From contig NZ_JYNH01000038.1 of NCBI RefSeq assembly GCF_000960765.1, positions 1-34,075 on the forward strand: a DNA stretch of 34,075 nucleotides, in the 5' to 3' direction. The notes under the pieces were generated by a model that searched no databases, was not told the DNA's origin, and was given only the letters and a program-made list of their open reading frames with translations. Below, in pieces: positions 24,879-32,572 of this stretch (within the stretch, counting starts at the first letter, position 1; each line of letters starts with the position of its first letter). The stretch is from Desulfosporosinus sp. I2. Its GTDB lineage: Bacteria > Bacillota > Desulfitobacteriia > Desulfitobacteriales > Desulfitobacteriaceae. The position numbers were made by a program, and so were the translations under genes.

Positions 24879-25572
24879 TAGATACCGCTCCTTCGAAGAA
24901 CTCTCTAATCTCTTCTACCCGGCTGTCATCCAGGTAATAATTAAGCATCAGGTCATCCAGCTTCCTGGTGGGCCGCAGCTCACGGTCATCATCCACGATT
25001 CTGAGCAAGGCTTCACGCTCCAGGAGCCGGCAGGTATTCAAAATCGTACCGGTTTTTGTTTTGCGGCCTCTCTCTTCAAAATCCTGCTTACTGGCCCACA
25101 GCTCAGCGATGCGGGTAAAATTCAGGGCGTATTTTTCCTCCAGGACTTTCCCCTCTTCTCCATCACTTAAGGCCAGTTCAAAACGCCTGTCCAGTTCCTC
25201 GATCAACGTGCTGATTCGTAAGAATTCCCTCTGTTTCGGATTTCGGTTCCGTCCGCCGTAAAATAAGTACAAAATGAACATGGAGATATAGCTCAGCAAG
25301 TAGGCATCGACAAGCTTAGCATCCGTGGCAACGCTTTCGCGCAAATCCTTGGTTGTGTAGCCCAAAACTCCATTGCCGCTATGGGGAAGCAAATAGAGAC
25401 TTCCCGCCACTTCAATGACTTTAAACTCCAGCTCCTCCTCAAATTCCGCCAAGATCGACCTAACCTCCACATTGCGGAATTCCAGGAACAGATCCCCCTC
25501 ACTTTCTCGATCCAGTTGCCCCTTCTCCAGGAGTTTGCGGTAAATCTTCAGGGCTGTTTTTATCTCACTCAC
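24865..25572 (-). CDS. jetB: Wadjet JetB: kite (MksE-like) subunit
   Basis: 235 aa, predicted tandem winged-helix protein that dimerises and binds the kleisin JetA and DNA. Features: helical N-terminus (KTALKIYRKLLEKGQLD), a basic/aromatic middle (LSYISMFILYLFYGGRNRNP) and a winged-helix C-terminus with ARG-rich ELRPTRKLDDLMLNYYLDD. The GTG start shares four bases with the jetA stop (GTGA, 25569-25572), and the 3' end overlaps jetC by 14 nt. From memory the sequence type corresponds to the DUF6063-like JetB of type III Wadjet systems; that subtype call is less certain than the JetB role. Confidence 0.88.
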   Translation of the reverse strand: MSEIKTALKIYRKLLEKGQLDRESEGDLFLEFRNVEVRSILAEFEEELEFKVIEVAGSLYLLPHSGNGVLGYTTKDLRESVATDAKLVDAYLLSYISMFILYLFYGGRNRNPKQREFLRISTLIEELDRRFELALSDGEEGKVLEEKYALNFTRIAELWASKQDFEERGRKTKTGTILNTCRLLEREALLRIVDDDRELRPTRKLDDLMLNYYLDDSRVEEIREFFEGAVSNAQN

Positions 25573-27188
25573 TGGAAGCTCACCTCAATCCAAAAATCAC
25601 TGATGGCAATACGCCTGCTCAGCTTCTCTTGCCCGATATAAGTTAGGATTTCCTGTTCATATACCTCTTCATCAGGTTTGCTGATCTCGATTCTCTTAAT
25701 TCCAAATAAGTCCGGGTGGACATATTCCAGGCGGTACAAACAATAGCTGACATCCAGCTCGCCTGTAGCATTGGCCACTACCTCCTCTTGCTCTTCCCTC
25801 CATCTACTCAGATCAATCACCTGGAGATCATAGAGCTTGAGCATGGTTTTGAAAATCAGATCATCCTCCGTTAATTCCTTAAAGACTTCTGCCTTAGTCT
25901 CAAGATCCTGCATCAATTCACTCAAGCGAAAGGATTCCCTTTTGCGGTCAGCAAACTCCAACAGACTGCCTAACAATTCCAGATTTCGATCATTGATTTT
26001 GGAGATTTTGCGCAGTTCCATATCTTCTCCCAGCTCCTCCAGGAGGATACTGGGGGTGCCTTCGTCTTCCTGCTTAAGGCGTGCTTGTCGCTCAAACAAG
26101 CTGAGCACGTTGAGAATCCGATCCGGGTTAGGCCGAAGTAAAGGATTAAGAAGCTGCCAGAGAGAGGGCAGCTTTTCCTCTGGGCATTGCTCCAAGGGCT
26201 TGAGGATGACCTGCTCAAAGTCATAATAGCGAGCTCTGGCCAGAGCAAAGGAATCCGCAATGGTTTCCTTATAAATTCTCGACAGGCTGAGACGTTCCAT
26301 GATCAATTCCTTTTGCTCACTGATGGTTAGGTTGATGTTTCTACGGATAATGCCAATCTCTGAGCGAGCTTTAATCATCTGCTCATCCAAGGCCCCCCGT
26401 AGGTCTTCCTCTTCCTTAAGGCGCTCCTCGGAAAGCAGAATCATGGAGCGAATCTCACCCATCATGCTGTATTCCTCTTCAAGCAAGGTATAGGTGCCGG
26501 TTACAAGCCGTTCAAACTCTTCGATCTTTACCTCATAAATGTTTTCCCGAACTTTTTGCACGAACTGCCGGACATCATTCTTTTTTTGCCGGATCATCTG
26601 CACCAGGTTCGCGCTTTGCCCAATGGCCTTCCTGTAGTTTTTGCGCTTAATCAGTTCCCGAAGCTTGAGTTCTTCAATCGTAAAACTGATTTCCTCCTCC
26701 ACTTCTTTGGTTCGGAAGAGAAGGTCATAGCCCTGATCCGTCAGCTGATAATTAAGCACATAGCCCCGCTGATCGTCGATGAGCTTATCATCGATCAGAC
26801 GAATCCGGAGTTGTTCCATACCCTTCCCGTAGTTCATGACGGGATAGTAGCGCGCTTCCCCTCCGTTTTGCAGGATGTCCTTGATGATGTATTCCGTCAG
26901 TTTGCGCACAACCTCAGGGGACAGGGCTAGGGAATACTCAGGGAGGATCTGAGCAACAAAGCGGGCGAGGCTGTCCATTGTACACTCTTCATCCTCAGTT
27001 AAGGTTCTTTCCATGATAAAGACAAGGACGGAAAGAATAATATTATCCAGCTGCCCAGGCTCAAACAATCGCTCAAACTCCATCTTGCGATTGGTGCGGT
27101 TGATAATGGAGTCAATCGCAGCGACCAGCTGCATCCTCTTTTCAAAGCCTTCCAAAAATTCAAATGTTGTCGTCGCCACTCGTTTCAA
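25569..27188 (-). CDS. jetA: Wadjet JetA: kleisin (MksF-like) subunit
   Basis: 539 aa. Links the two JetC heads and recruits the JetB dimer. An N-terminal winged-helix region (TFEFLEGFEKRMQL, IINRTNRKMEFERLF) is followed by long helical segments typical of kleisins (about 170-330, with MIRQKKNDVRQFVQKVRENI), and the C-terminus is a winged-helix-like domain (about 410-539). The TTG at 27188 has AGGAACGGGG upstream and begins 11 nt after the jetD stop. From memory it resembles the DUF5716 JetA family, which marks type III Wadjet. Intact and tightly coupled to jetB. Confidence 0.88.
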   Translation of the reverse strand: MKRVATTTFEFLEGFEKRMQLVAAIDSIINRTNRKMEFERLFEPGQLDNIILSVLVFIMERTLTEDEECTMDSLARFVAQILPEYSLALSPEVVRKLTEYIIKDILQNGGEARYYPVMNYGKGMEQLRIRLIDDKLIDDQRGYVLNYQLTDQGYDLLFRTKEVEEEISFTIEELKLRELIKRKNYRKAIGQSANLVQMIRQKKNDVRQFVQKVRENIYEVKIEEFERLVTGTYTLLEEEYSMMGEIRSMILLSEERLKEEEDLRGALDEQMIKARSEIGIIRRNINLTISEQKELIMERLSLSRIYKETIADSFALARARYYDFEQVILKPLEQCPEEKLPSLWQLLNPLLRPNPDRILNVLSLFERQARLKQEDEGTPSILLEELGEDMELRKISKINDRNLELLGSLLEFADRKRESFRLSELMQDLETKAEVFKELTEDDLIFKTMLKLYDLQVIDLSRWREEQEEVVANATGELDVSYCLYRLEYVHPDLFGIKRIEISKPDEEVYEQEILTYIGQEKLSRRIAISDFWIEVSFQ

Positions 27189-27199
27189 CCCCGTTCCTA

Positions 27200-28282
27200 C
27201 TACTTGAGAAGATCCGCCGCCACCTGATAATTGATAATCTCCTGAGGGATGTACTTGCCCTCAGCTAATAAGTCCTTTAAAAAGCCACCCGCTAAGCTCG
27301 TGCTCGTGCTCAGGGGATTATCCCCCTGGGCAAGTTCCAAAGCTGCTAAAAATTCAGAGAGCGAACCGGTCACACCGCGCTGATCGGGTGATTTAGGTAA
27401 TTCTTGACGTTCTGCGTGCTTTGCCGCAAGTTCCAGCATAAGACTATAGAGGGCAGCGAAGGGTTTTAATTCCAGAGACGGATTGGCTTCGCGGGTACGA
27501 AAAAATAGCCGAATACCTTCCCAGTCCAGATCCCCGAAGTAAAGAAAGCGTGTAGCTTGTCCTTCCCCGCCCAACATGGCAGCCTTGTATTCCTCTAAAG
27601 CTCCCGGCTTCGTGATTTTATTCCCTTCCCCATACAAAAGCACCTGGAGAACCGTACCTGCCAAGGAGTTTTTTCCCGTATCCTGCATTAGCTTCCGCAA
27701 GGTAAACCAGGTATCCTTATTTTCAATAACCAGTACTGTCGTGAGCTGGCCGCGATCATGTCGATATTCAAAAAATGGCTCCGGAGTGTCATAATAATTA
27801 AGGAAATCCTCCGCCAGACTATTAAACCTCAGCACGTCTTTAACCAAGGATATCTGCTCATCCAACAGCTTCTCCCTGCCCCACACGGAAAAGGAGCGCT
27901 CCTTGCGCGACATGGGTTTGTCTAACAAACCCTGAGCAAACCACAGATAGTTGCTGATTCCTTCAACGATCTGCTGATGCTTTTTATAAACCTCCGGCCT
28001 CTGCAAATAACCCGCAATGCTAAGCTCAGGATTAAGCCGGCGAATGGACTCAAGATAAGAGGTATAATCCTCCTGGGGCTTAATAATTTTATATTTATTA
28101 TACAGAGGCGGCAGTCGTCCATTCTTTTTTGCAGCCTTTACCGGAGCAATTACTCCGAATCCTACCAATCTTTCCACTTCACCCTGAAAACGAGGATAAT
28201 CTGACTCCCCGAGGATCTGCTGGAGTTCCAGATCGGTAACTGTTTTGCTGACATGATTCAGGAGTTTTTCGATTTGTTCCAT
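27200..28282 (-). CDS. jetD: Wadjet JetD: Toprim-type nuclease
   Basis: 360 aa, topoisomerase VI-A-like nuclease that cuts plasmid DNA trapped by the JetABC motor (family knowledge). The Toprim signature is visible: VLVIENKDT with Glu187, and YFGDLDWEGI with Asp251 and Asp253, followed by a downstream helix. The N-terminal half resembles the arm/CAP-type region of JetD (DUF3322/DUF2220-like). ATG 28282 has AAGGGA 8 nt upstream. It is the first gene of the operon, so the order is D-A-B-C, unlike the textbook JetA-B-C-D order. Confidence 0.92.
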   Translation of the reverse strand: MEQIEKLLNHVSKTVTDLELQQILGESDYPRFQGEVERLVGFGVIAPVKAAKKNGRLPPLYNKYKIIKPQEDYTSYLESIRRLNPELSIAGYLQRPEVYKKHQQIVEGISNYLWFAQGLLDKPMSRKERSFSVWGREKLLDEQISLVKDVLRFNSLAEDFLNYYDTPEPFFEYRHDRGQLTTVLVIENKDTWFTLRKLMQDTGKNSLAGTVLQVLLYGEGNKITKPGALEEYKAAMLGGEGQATRFLYFGDLDWEGIRLFFRTREANPSLELKPFAALYSLMLELAAKHAERQELPKSPDQRGVTGSLSEFLAALELAQGDNPLSTSTSLAGGFLKDLLAEGKYIPQEIINYQVAADLLK

Positions 28283-28598
28283 ATCTATCCCTTCTTAACG
28301 CATCCTGTTTGACAGATTATCTGATTCTCTATTTAGATTTAGTAATTCTCACTTCTTCGAGATTATCCGGCAAAATCCTGCCCATGTGGGTCTGCCTTGA
28401 TTATATATAATTATCTTTGCCAAAGTAAATAAAATAAAGCCCTATAGTATAACTGGGGCTCAAGGTCTTCTTCATTCCTGTATTAGGCTGTTAGGCAAAA
28501 TAAGCACATGTAAAGATCTTTGGTAATATATAAATATATATTTGCTCTAAATTATGATATAATAAATGCACAAATATTGAGAACGAGGAGCGAGGACT
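28283..28598. other. Divergent promoter region of the Wadjet operon and the toxin-antitoxin operon
   Basis: No gene. It should hold outward promoters on both strands. A small dyad CCCATGTGGG lies at 28381-28390, AGCCC/GGGGCT can pair near 28437-28459, and a TATAAT (28557-28562) precedes the antitoxin start. An AT-rich alternating stretch near 28527-28545 could be an antitoxin operator. Confidence 0.45.
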
Positions 28599-28871
28599 AT
28601 GCCAAATATTCGTCCCATCTCTGATTTGCGCAATAAGGCTAACGAGATTTCTGAATTCTGCCATAACGAACGCGAACCCGTGTTCATAACTAAGAACGGC
28701 AAAGGGGATATGGTAGTGATGAGTATCGAAACCTATGAGCAACAGCAGACTTTAATTGAACTCTATAGCAAGCTGGCTGAAGCTGAGGTTGAGATTGCAA
28801 ACGGTGCAGAAGGAAAGAACTTTTTTGAAGTAACAAAAAAGTTGAGGGCTTATGTCCATGGAAAAGTATGA
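28599..28871 (+). CDS. Phd/YefM-type antitoxin
   Basis: 90 aa. The N-terminal half is the Phd/YefM DNA-binding fold (PNIRPISDLRNKANEISEF, EPVFITKNGKGDMVVMSIET), and the C-terminal helical tail should wrap the toxin. Ribosome site GAGGAGCGAGG precedes the ATG. It overlaps the toxin gene by 20 nt, the usual arrangement for a translationally coupled pair. Such antitoxins bind their own promoter, so autoregulation is expected. Confidence 0.92.
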   Translation: MPNIRPISDLRNKANEISEFCHNEREPVFITKNGKGDMVVMSIETYEQQQTLIELYSKLAEAEVEIANGAEGKNFFEVTKKLRAYVHGKV

Positions 28872-29160
28872 ACTGACGATATTTCCCTCAGCTGAGCAAG
28901 ATCTAAAGGATATTATTAATTATCTAAATGAGCTTTCACCGCAGGTTGCTATTAAAATCTATGATGAAATTGTCGATGGCATCGCTTCTCTTGAACAAAT
29001 GCCCATGCGCTGTTCACTGGCAAAGAATACTGTGCTTCGTGCGAAAAAATATCGTTTGCTGATAGTGCAGAACTATGTAGTATTCTTTATTGTGAGCGGC
29101 AACGCAGTACAAATACGGCGAATACTATATGGTCGAAGGAAATACGAATTCTTGTTATAA
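28852..29160 (+). CDS. RelE/ParE-family toxin
   Basis: 102 aa. The fold signature is present: TIFPSAEQDLKDIINYL, helical hairpin, then YRLLIVQNYVVFFIV and a basic C-terminus VQIRRILYGRRKYEFLL, typical of the ParE/RelE superfamily. Whether it cuts ribosome-bound mRNA (RelE) or poisons gyrase (ParE) cannot be told from the sequence; the RRILYGRR ending is seen in both. Intact and coupled to the antitoxin; transcription ends at 29187-29217. Confidence 0.9.
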   Translation: MSMEKYELTIFPSAEQDLKDIINYLNELSPQVAIKIYDEIVDGIASLEQMPMRCSLAKNTVLRAKKYRLLIVQNYVVFFIVSGNAVQIRRILYGRRKYEFLL

Positions 29161-29186
29161 AATTATCGGTTGTTTGATAGGTGACT

Positions 29187-29217
29187 GCCAGAACGGTTTA
29201 AGCGTTCTGGCTTTTTT
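29187..29217 (+). terminator. Rho-independent terminator of the toxin-antitoxin operon
   Basis: GCCAGAACG, loop GTTTAAG, CGTTCTGGC, then TTTTTT. Perfect 9-bp stem and U-tract, 26 nt after the toxin stop. Confidence 0.93.
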
Positions 29218-29251
29218 AACGTCATCATGTAATTGGTTCTTTCCTCCTTGT

Positions 29252-29663
29252 TCAGCCCTGATTCTTTAAATCTTCAGATATCAACACTTCGATTAAAATC
29301 CGTAAAAACATCTCCAGCAAATCCATCAGTTCCTGGTAAAGCCGCGGATCATTAATGACCCAATATATCGCCTCTTCTTATAGAAGCAAACCTCTTTCCC
29401 AGATCACTCAGCCCCTTGCCCCACAAGGTATAGTGAAGCATGGTTAGCATTGTCCGTTCCACCGCGGTCAATGAATGCCCTAAAGAACCTTTACCTAAAA
29501 GAATTTCCGGCAGGATCTTCTGTATAAAATTAATCCAGCGCCTGGAATTCAGCAAAGACAATCTCCCCAACGCTGAAGCCAGCAATCTTTCCCTCTCGGC
29601 ATCGACCTGATAGCCCTTCAGTAAACCGGCTTGAGCCGCCAGTCGGCGAGAAGGGACCTGCAG
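29252..29663 (-). pseudogene. Decayed unknown gene, cut at its 5' end by stem-loop repeat B
   Basis: A frame open from the repeat reads VPSRRLAAQAGLLKGYQVDA, RLSLLNSRRWINFIQKILPE and TAVERTMLTMLHYTLWG to a stop at 29352. One base off, the sequence continues IYWVINDPRLYQELMDLLEM and LIEVLISEDL to a TGA at 29254-29252. Both parts look like one helical protein with a frameshift near 29378. There is no start codon with a ribosome site: the frame begins within the arm of repeat copy 3. Family not recognised. Confidence 0.4.
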
Positions 29664-29690
29664 AAAGTATTACCGAAGTTATACTTTCTG
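29661..29690 (-). repeat. Stem-loop repeat B, copy 3
   Basis: CAGAAAGTAT (29661-29670), 10-nt spacer, ATACTTTCTG (29681-29690): perfect 10-bp arms. On the minus strand the loop starts AACTTC, as in the other copies, but the spacer is 3 nt shorter than in copies 1 and 2. The outer flank has TTTTTTC. Confidence 0.75.
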
Positions 29691-29714
29691 CCCTGAAAAA
29701 ACTAAGACCCAAAA

Positions 29715-29792
29715 GGTAGCTTCTCGCACAGGAGTGAACGAATCGTGCGCGAGCCCTGGAGCGCTGAGTGAACGGATGTGCGAGAAGCTACC
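29715..29792. repeat. 78-nt inverted repeat with internal direct repeats
   Basis: Perfect 16-bp ends GGTAGCTTCTCGCACA / TGTGCGAGAAGCTACC enclose 46 nt in which GAGTGAACG occurs twice (29732-29740 and 29766-29774), each followed by a GTGCG-like motif. It is next to stem-loop B copy 3. It could fold into a long hairpin; no gene overlaps it. Confidence 0.75.
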
Positions 29793-29859
29793 CGCGCACC
29801 TGTTCGACCCCTTTTCATCATTCATGGTGCCGAACCTTGGCATGGGGGTCTGCCAGTAC

Positions 29860-29887
29860 AAAAAAGATACCGGTTGAGCCCGGTACC
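29860..29887 (-). terminator. Rho-independent terminator of ligD
   Basis: On the minus strand TACCGG, short loop, CCGGTA (extendable by G:T pairs) is followed by TTTTTT (plus-strand A run 29860-29865). It lies about 60 nt after the ligD stop. Confidence 0.75.
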
Positions 29888-29947
29888 CCCTTTGCTTAGA
29901 AATGAATTCATAACTAAACTATGCTGTATTCTTATCTTCGCGCCTGC

Positions 29948-32486
29948 TCATTTAAGCTGCTGATTATTCCGGAAAAAATCTTGCCAAGGATCATTGCCGC
30001 CGATCCTGCGGAGCGCCTCCGCCATATTGACACCGTCAGGAGCTACCAAGTCCAGTTCAGCCCACGCGATGGGCATGGACACCCCTGCCCCTTTCCTCGC
30101 TCTCAGGGAATAGGGGGCAATGCTGGTAGCACCTCTGCCGTTGCGAATCCAGTCGATGAAGATCTTGTTGGTACGTTTGGCCTTTCTCACATTGCTTGTG
30201 TAGCGGTCTGGCCACTTCTGCTCCATCACTTCGGCAACGCGCCTGGCAAAATTGTGAAACCCATCCCAGGCAACGGCAGGTTTTAAAGGGACGACCACAT
30301 GGTACCCTTTGCCGCCGCTGGTCTTGAGGTAGGAGTTCAGGGAAAGTTCGGCAAGAATATTTTTCACATCCCGCGCACCCTGGCGCACCCTGCTCAGGTC
30401 TATTCCTTCATCCGGATCCAGATCAAATACCATCAGATCAGGCTTTTCCAACTCGTCGACACGGCTTCCCCAGGTATGAAATTCCAGTGTGCCCATTTGT
30501 GCTTCGGCGATCAGCCCGGATGTATTCTCAATATAGAAGTAGTCTTCCATTTCTCCGCCACCGGTGGCAATAGGGATAGTCACGATTTCTTTGCTGCCCG
30601 GACCGGGATGCTTCTTATAAAAGCAGGTCTGGGAGATGCCCTTGGGACAGCGCACAATGCTGAGAATCCTGCGGCTTACATACGGAAGCATGCGCTCTGC
30701 TACCTGAGCGTAATAACGGATCACATCCCCTTTGGTGATTTCAGAGTCGGCAAAGATCACTTTGTCGGGGTTGCTGATCTTAATTCCTTCAATGATGATC
30801 CCGTTGGTGTTTGTTTCCATGACTCTCACCGTTTCTTGAGCGGCTGATTGAGGCTGTATTTCCTCATCCGCTTTATCATCATCTGCGTTTTCCTTTTTAA
30901 TATCCCTGGGATTCTTATCCCTCCGCAAGCCTTTGAAGCTGGCCTGCCTTAACAGATTCTCTGCAGTCCATTCGGCAAATTTTATTTCCGCGACCAGTTC
31001 AGGTTCGAGCCAGGTGATCTTTTCCTTCGGCCTGGGCTTGGGCGCGAGTTGGAAAGGGGGCTCCATCCTCTGTAGGTCCGCAAATTTTCCCGCCAGCTCT
31101 TTCATGTCTGCTTCGCTCAGACCGGTGCCGGCACGTCCGGCATAGACTAATTCCCCGTCTGTATAAACGCCCAGGAGCAGGGAACTTACCCCGCTGGTTT
31201 TTCTATCAGTTAGGGTATATCCTCCGATCACAAATTCCTGCCTTTGATCACATTTAAGTTTGATCCAGTCCCCGTTTCTTGCGCCGCTGTAGGCGGAATC
31301 CGCTTTTTTACCGACGATCCCTTCCATGCCTGCCTCACAGGCCGCTCGGAAACTTTCCTGGCCGTTTCCTCTCACATGCCGGCTGTAGTGGAGGGTTTTG
31401 GGGGGCATCCTGCAGCAAAGCTTCCAGGGTTTCCTTCCTGTCAAGCAGAGGGTGTCCCCGAAGGTCCGTTCCATCCAGGGCCAGGAGATCAAAGACGATA
31501 TAGGTCAGGTTTTTAGCCTGGGGATTTTTCATGTAGTTCTGCAGTGCCTGAAAATCCGTCTTGCCCGCTGCGTCGGTGATGGCCATTTCGCCGTCCAGAA
31601 TCATCGCCCTGCCGCGAGCCCATTCAACGAGGGAAGAGGCGACATCCCGGAAGCGTTGGGTATAATCATTGCCGTTCCTGGTGATAAGCCGGATGCTGTG
31701 GCCTTCAATATAGGCCAGTATCCTGTAGCCGTCGTATTTCAACTCATAAAGCCAATCCTCACCCTTAGGAGGGGTATGGACTAATTGGGCCAGCTGCACG
31801 CCGGCACTGCTGAAGGGGTTGCTCGTGATCTTTTCCTCTTCCCCTTCTTCAATGTCCGTCATGGTGCGTCCGGTTCTGATACTGGTGGTAAATTCAGAAA
31901 TCCCGTCGGCAGTTTTGGCATACTCATCTTTTTCTTTAAGTAACAGCCAGTTATCCTGCTTCTCGCCCGCTTTCCCTTTCAATCGCACCAGAGCCCATTT
32001 GCCCTTCAGCCTGCGTCCGTTCAGAACAAACTTCAGCACACCTGCATGGAGTCCGTCCTCCACATCCCCATAGGGTTCCCAGTACCCTTCATCCCAGAGC
32101 ATGACCACACCGCCGCCATATTCCCCTTTGGGAATCGTCCCCTCAAAGTTTCTGTATTCCAGAGGATGCTCCTCCACCCGTACGGCGAGCCTCTTGTCCC
32201 GTGTATCATAGGAAGGGCCCTTGGGCACTGCCCAGCTCAATAGAGCTCCGTCCCATTCCAGGCGGAAATCGTAGTGATCTCTGCGTGCCAGATGGTGCTG
32301 GACGACATACCTCAGACCCTCTTGGGCAACTTCTGTTATCCCTTCCGGTTCCAAGGTTCTGGCAAAATTCCTTTTTTGGTTGTATTCGTTGAGTTTTGCG
32401 GTCATATAATCACGCCGGTTCCTTCTCTTTTTCACCTTCGTAGCTATTGTTTCCAATTGAATTATAAGTATCCGGTCGTTTCCCAT
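29948..32486 (-). pseudogene. ligD: ATP-dependent DNA ligase LigD (three-domain), +1 frame change in a C6 run
   Basis: NHEJ repair ligase. First frame: 3'-phosphoesterase domain (HHLARRDHYDFRLEWDG, WAVPKGPS, GEYGGGVVMLWDEGYW), then the ligase adenylation domain with catalytic Lys in YELKYDGYR. The frame is lost after LLDRKETLEALLQDAP. The second frame resumes KTLHYSRHV, GMEGIVGKKADSAY (motif IV-like) and, C-terminally, the primase-polymerase domain (MVFDLDPDEGIDL, KTSGGKGYHVVVPL, FIDWIRNGRGATS). The switch lies at the six-C run (plus-strand G6, 31400-31405); removing one C restores a product of about 845 aa. It may be a true mutation, a sequencing error or +1 slippage. ATG 32486 has AGGA close by; ATG 32405 is an alternative start. 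No ku gene is visible here. Confidence 0.88.
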
Positions 32487-32572
32487 GCGCTTCCTGTCAA
32501 TCAGATACCCACTGGGGTATTCTTCACAGTGACCGCCATGTCTGCCTTCCCCTTGAAACGATCAGAATGCAG

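Noticed and set aside
20644-26930. Numerous plus-strand ORFs opposite jetC, jetB and jetA
   Set aside because: Shadows of the high-Glu/Lys coiled-coil genes: Ser/Phe/Leu-rich, without ribosome sites or recognisable domains.
31396-31405. Programmed +1 frameshift in ligD as the main explanation
   Set aside because: No stop codon or stimulatory structure placed as in known +1 sites; mutation or homopolymer error is simpler. Kept only as an option.
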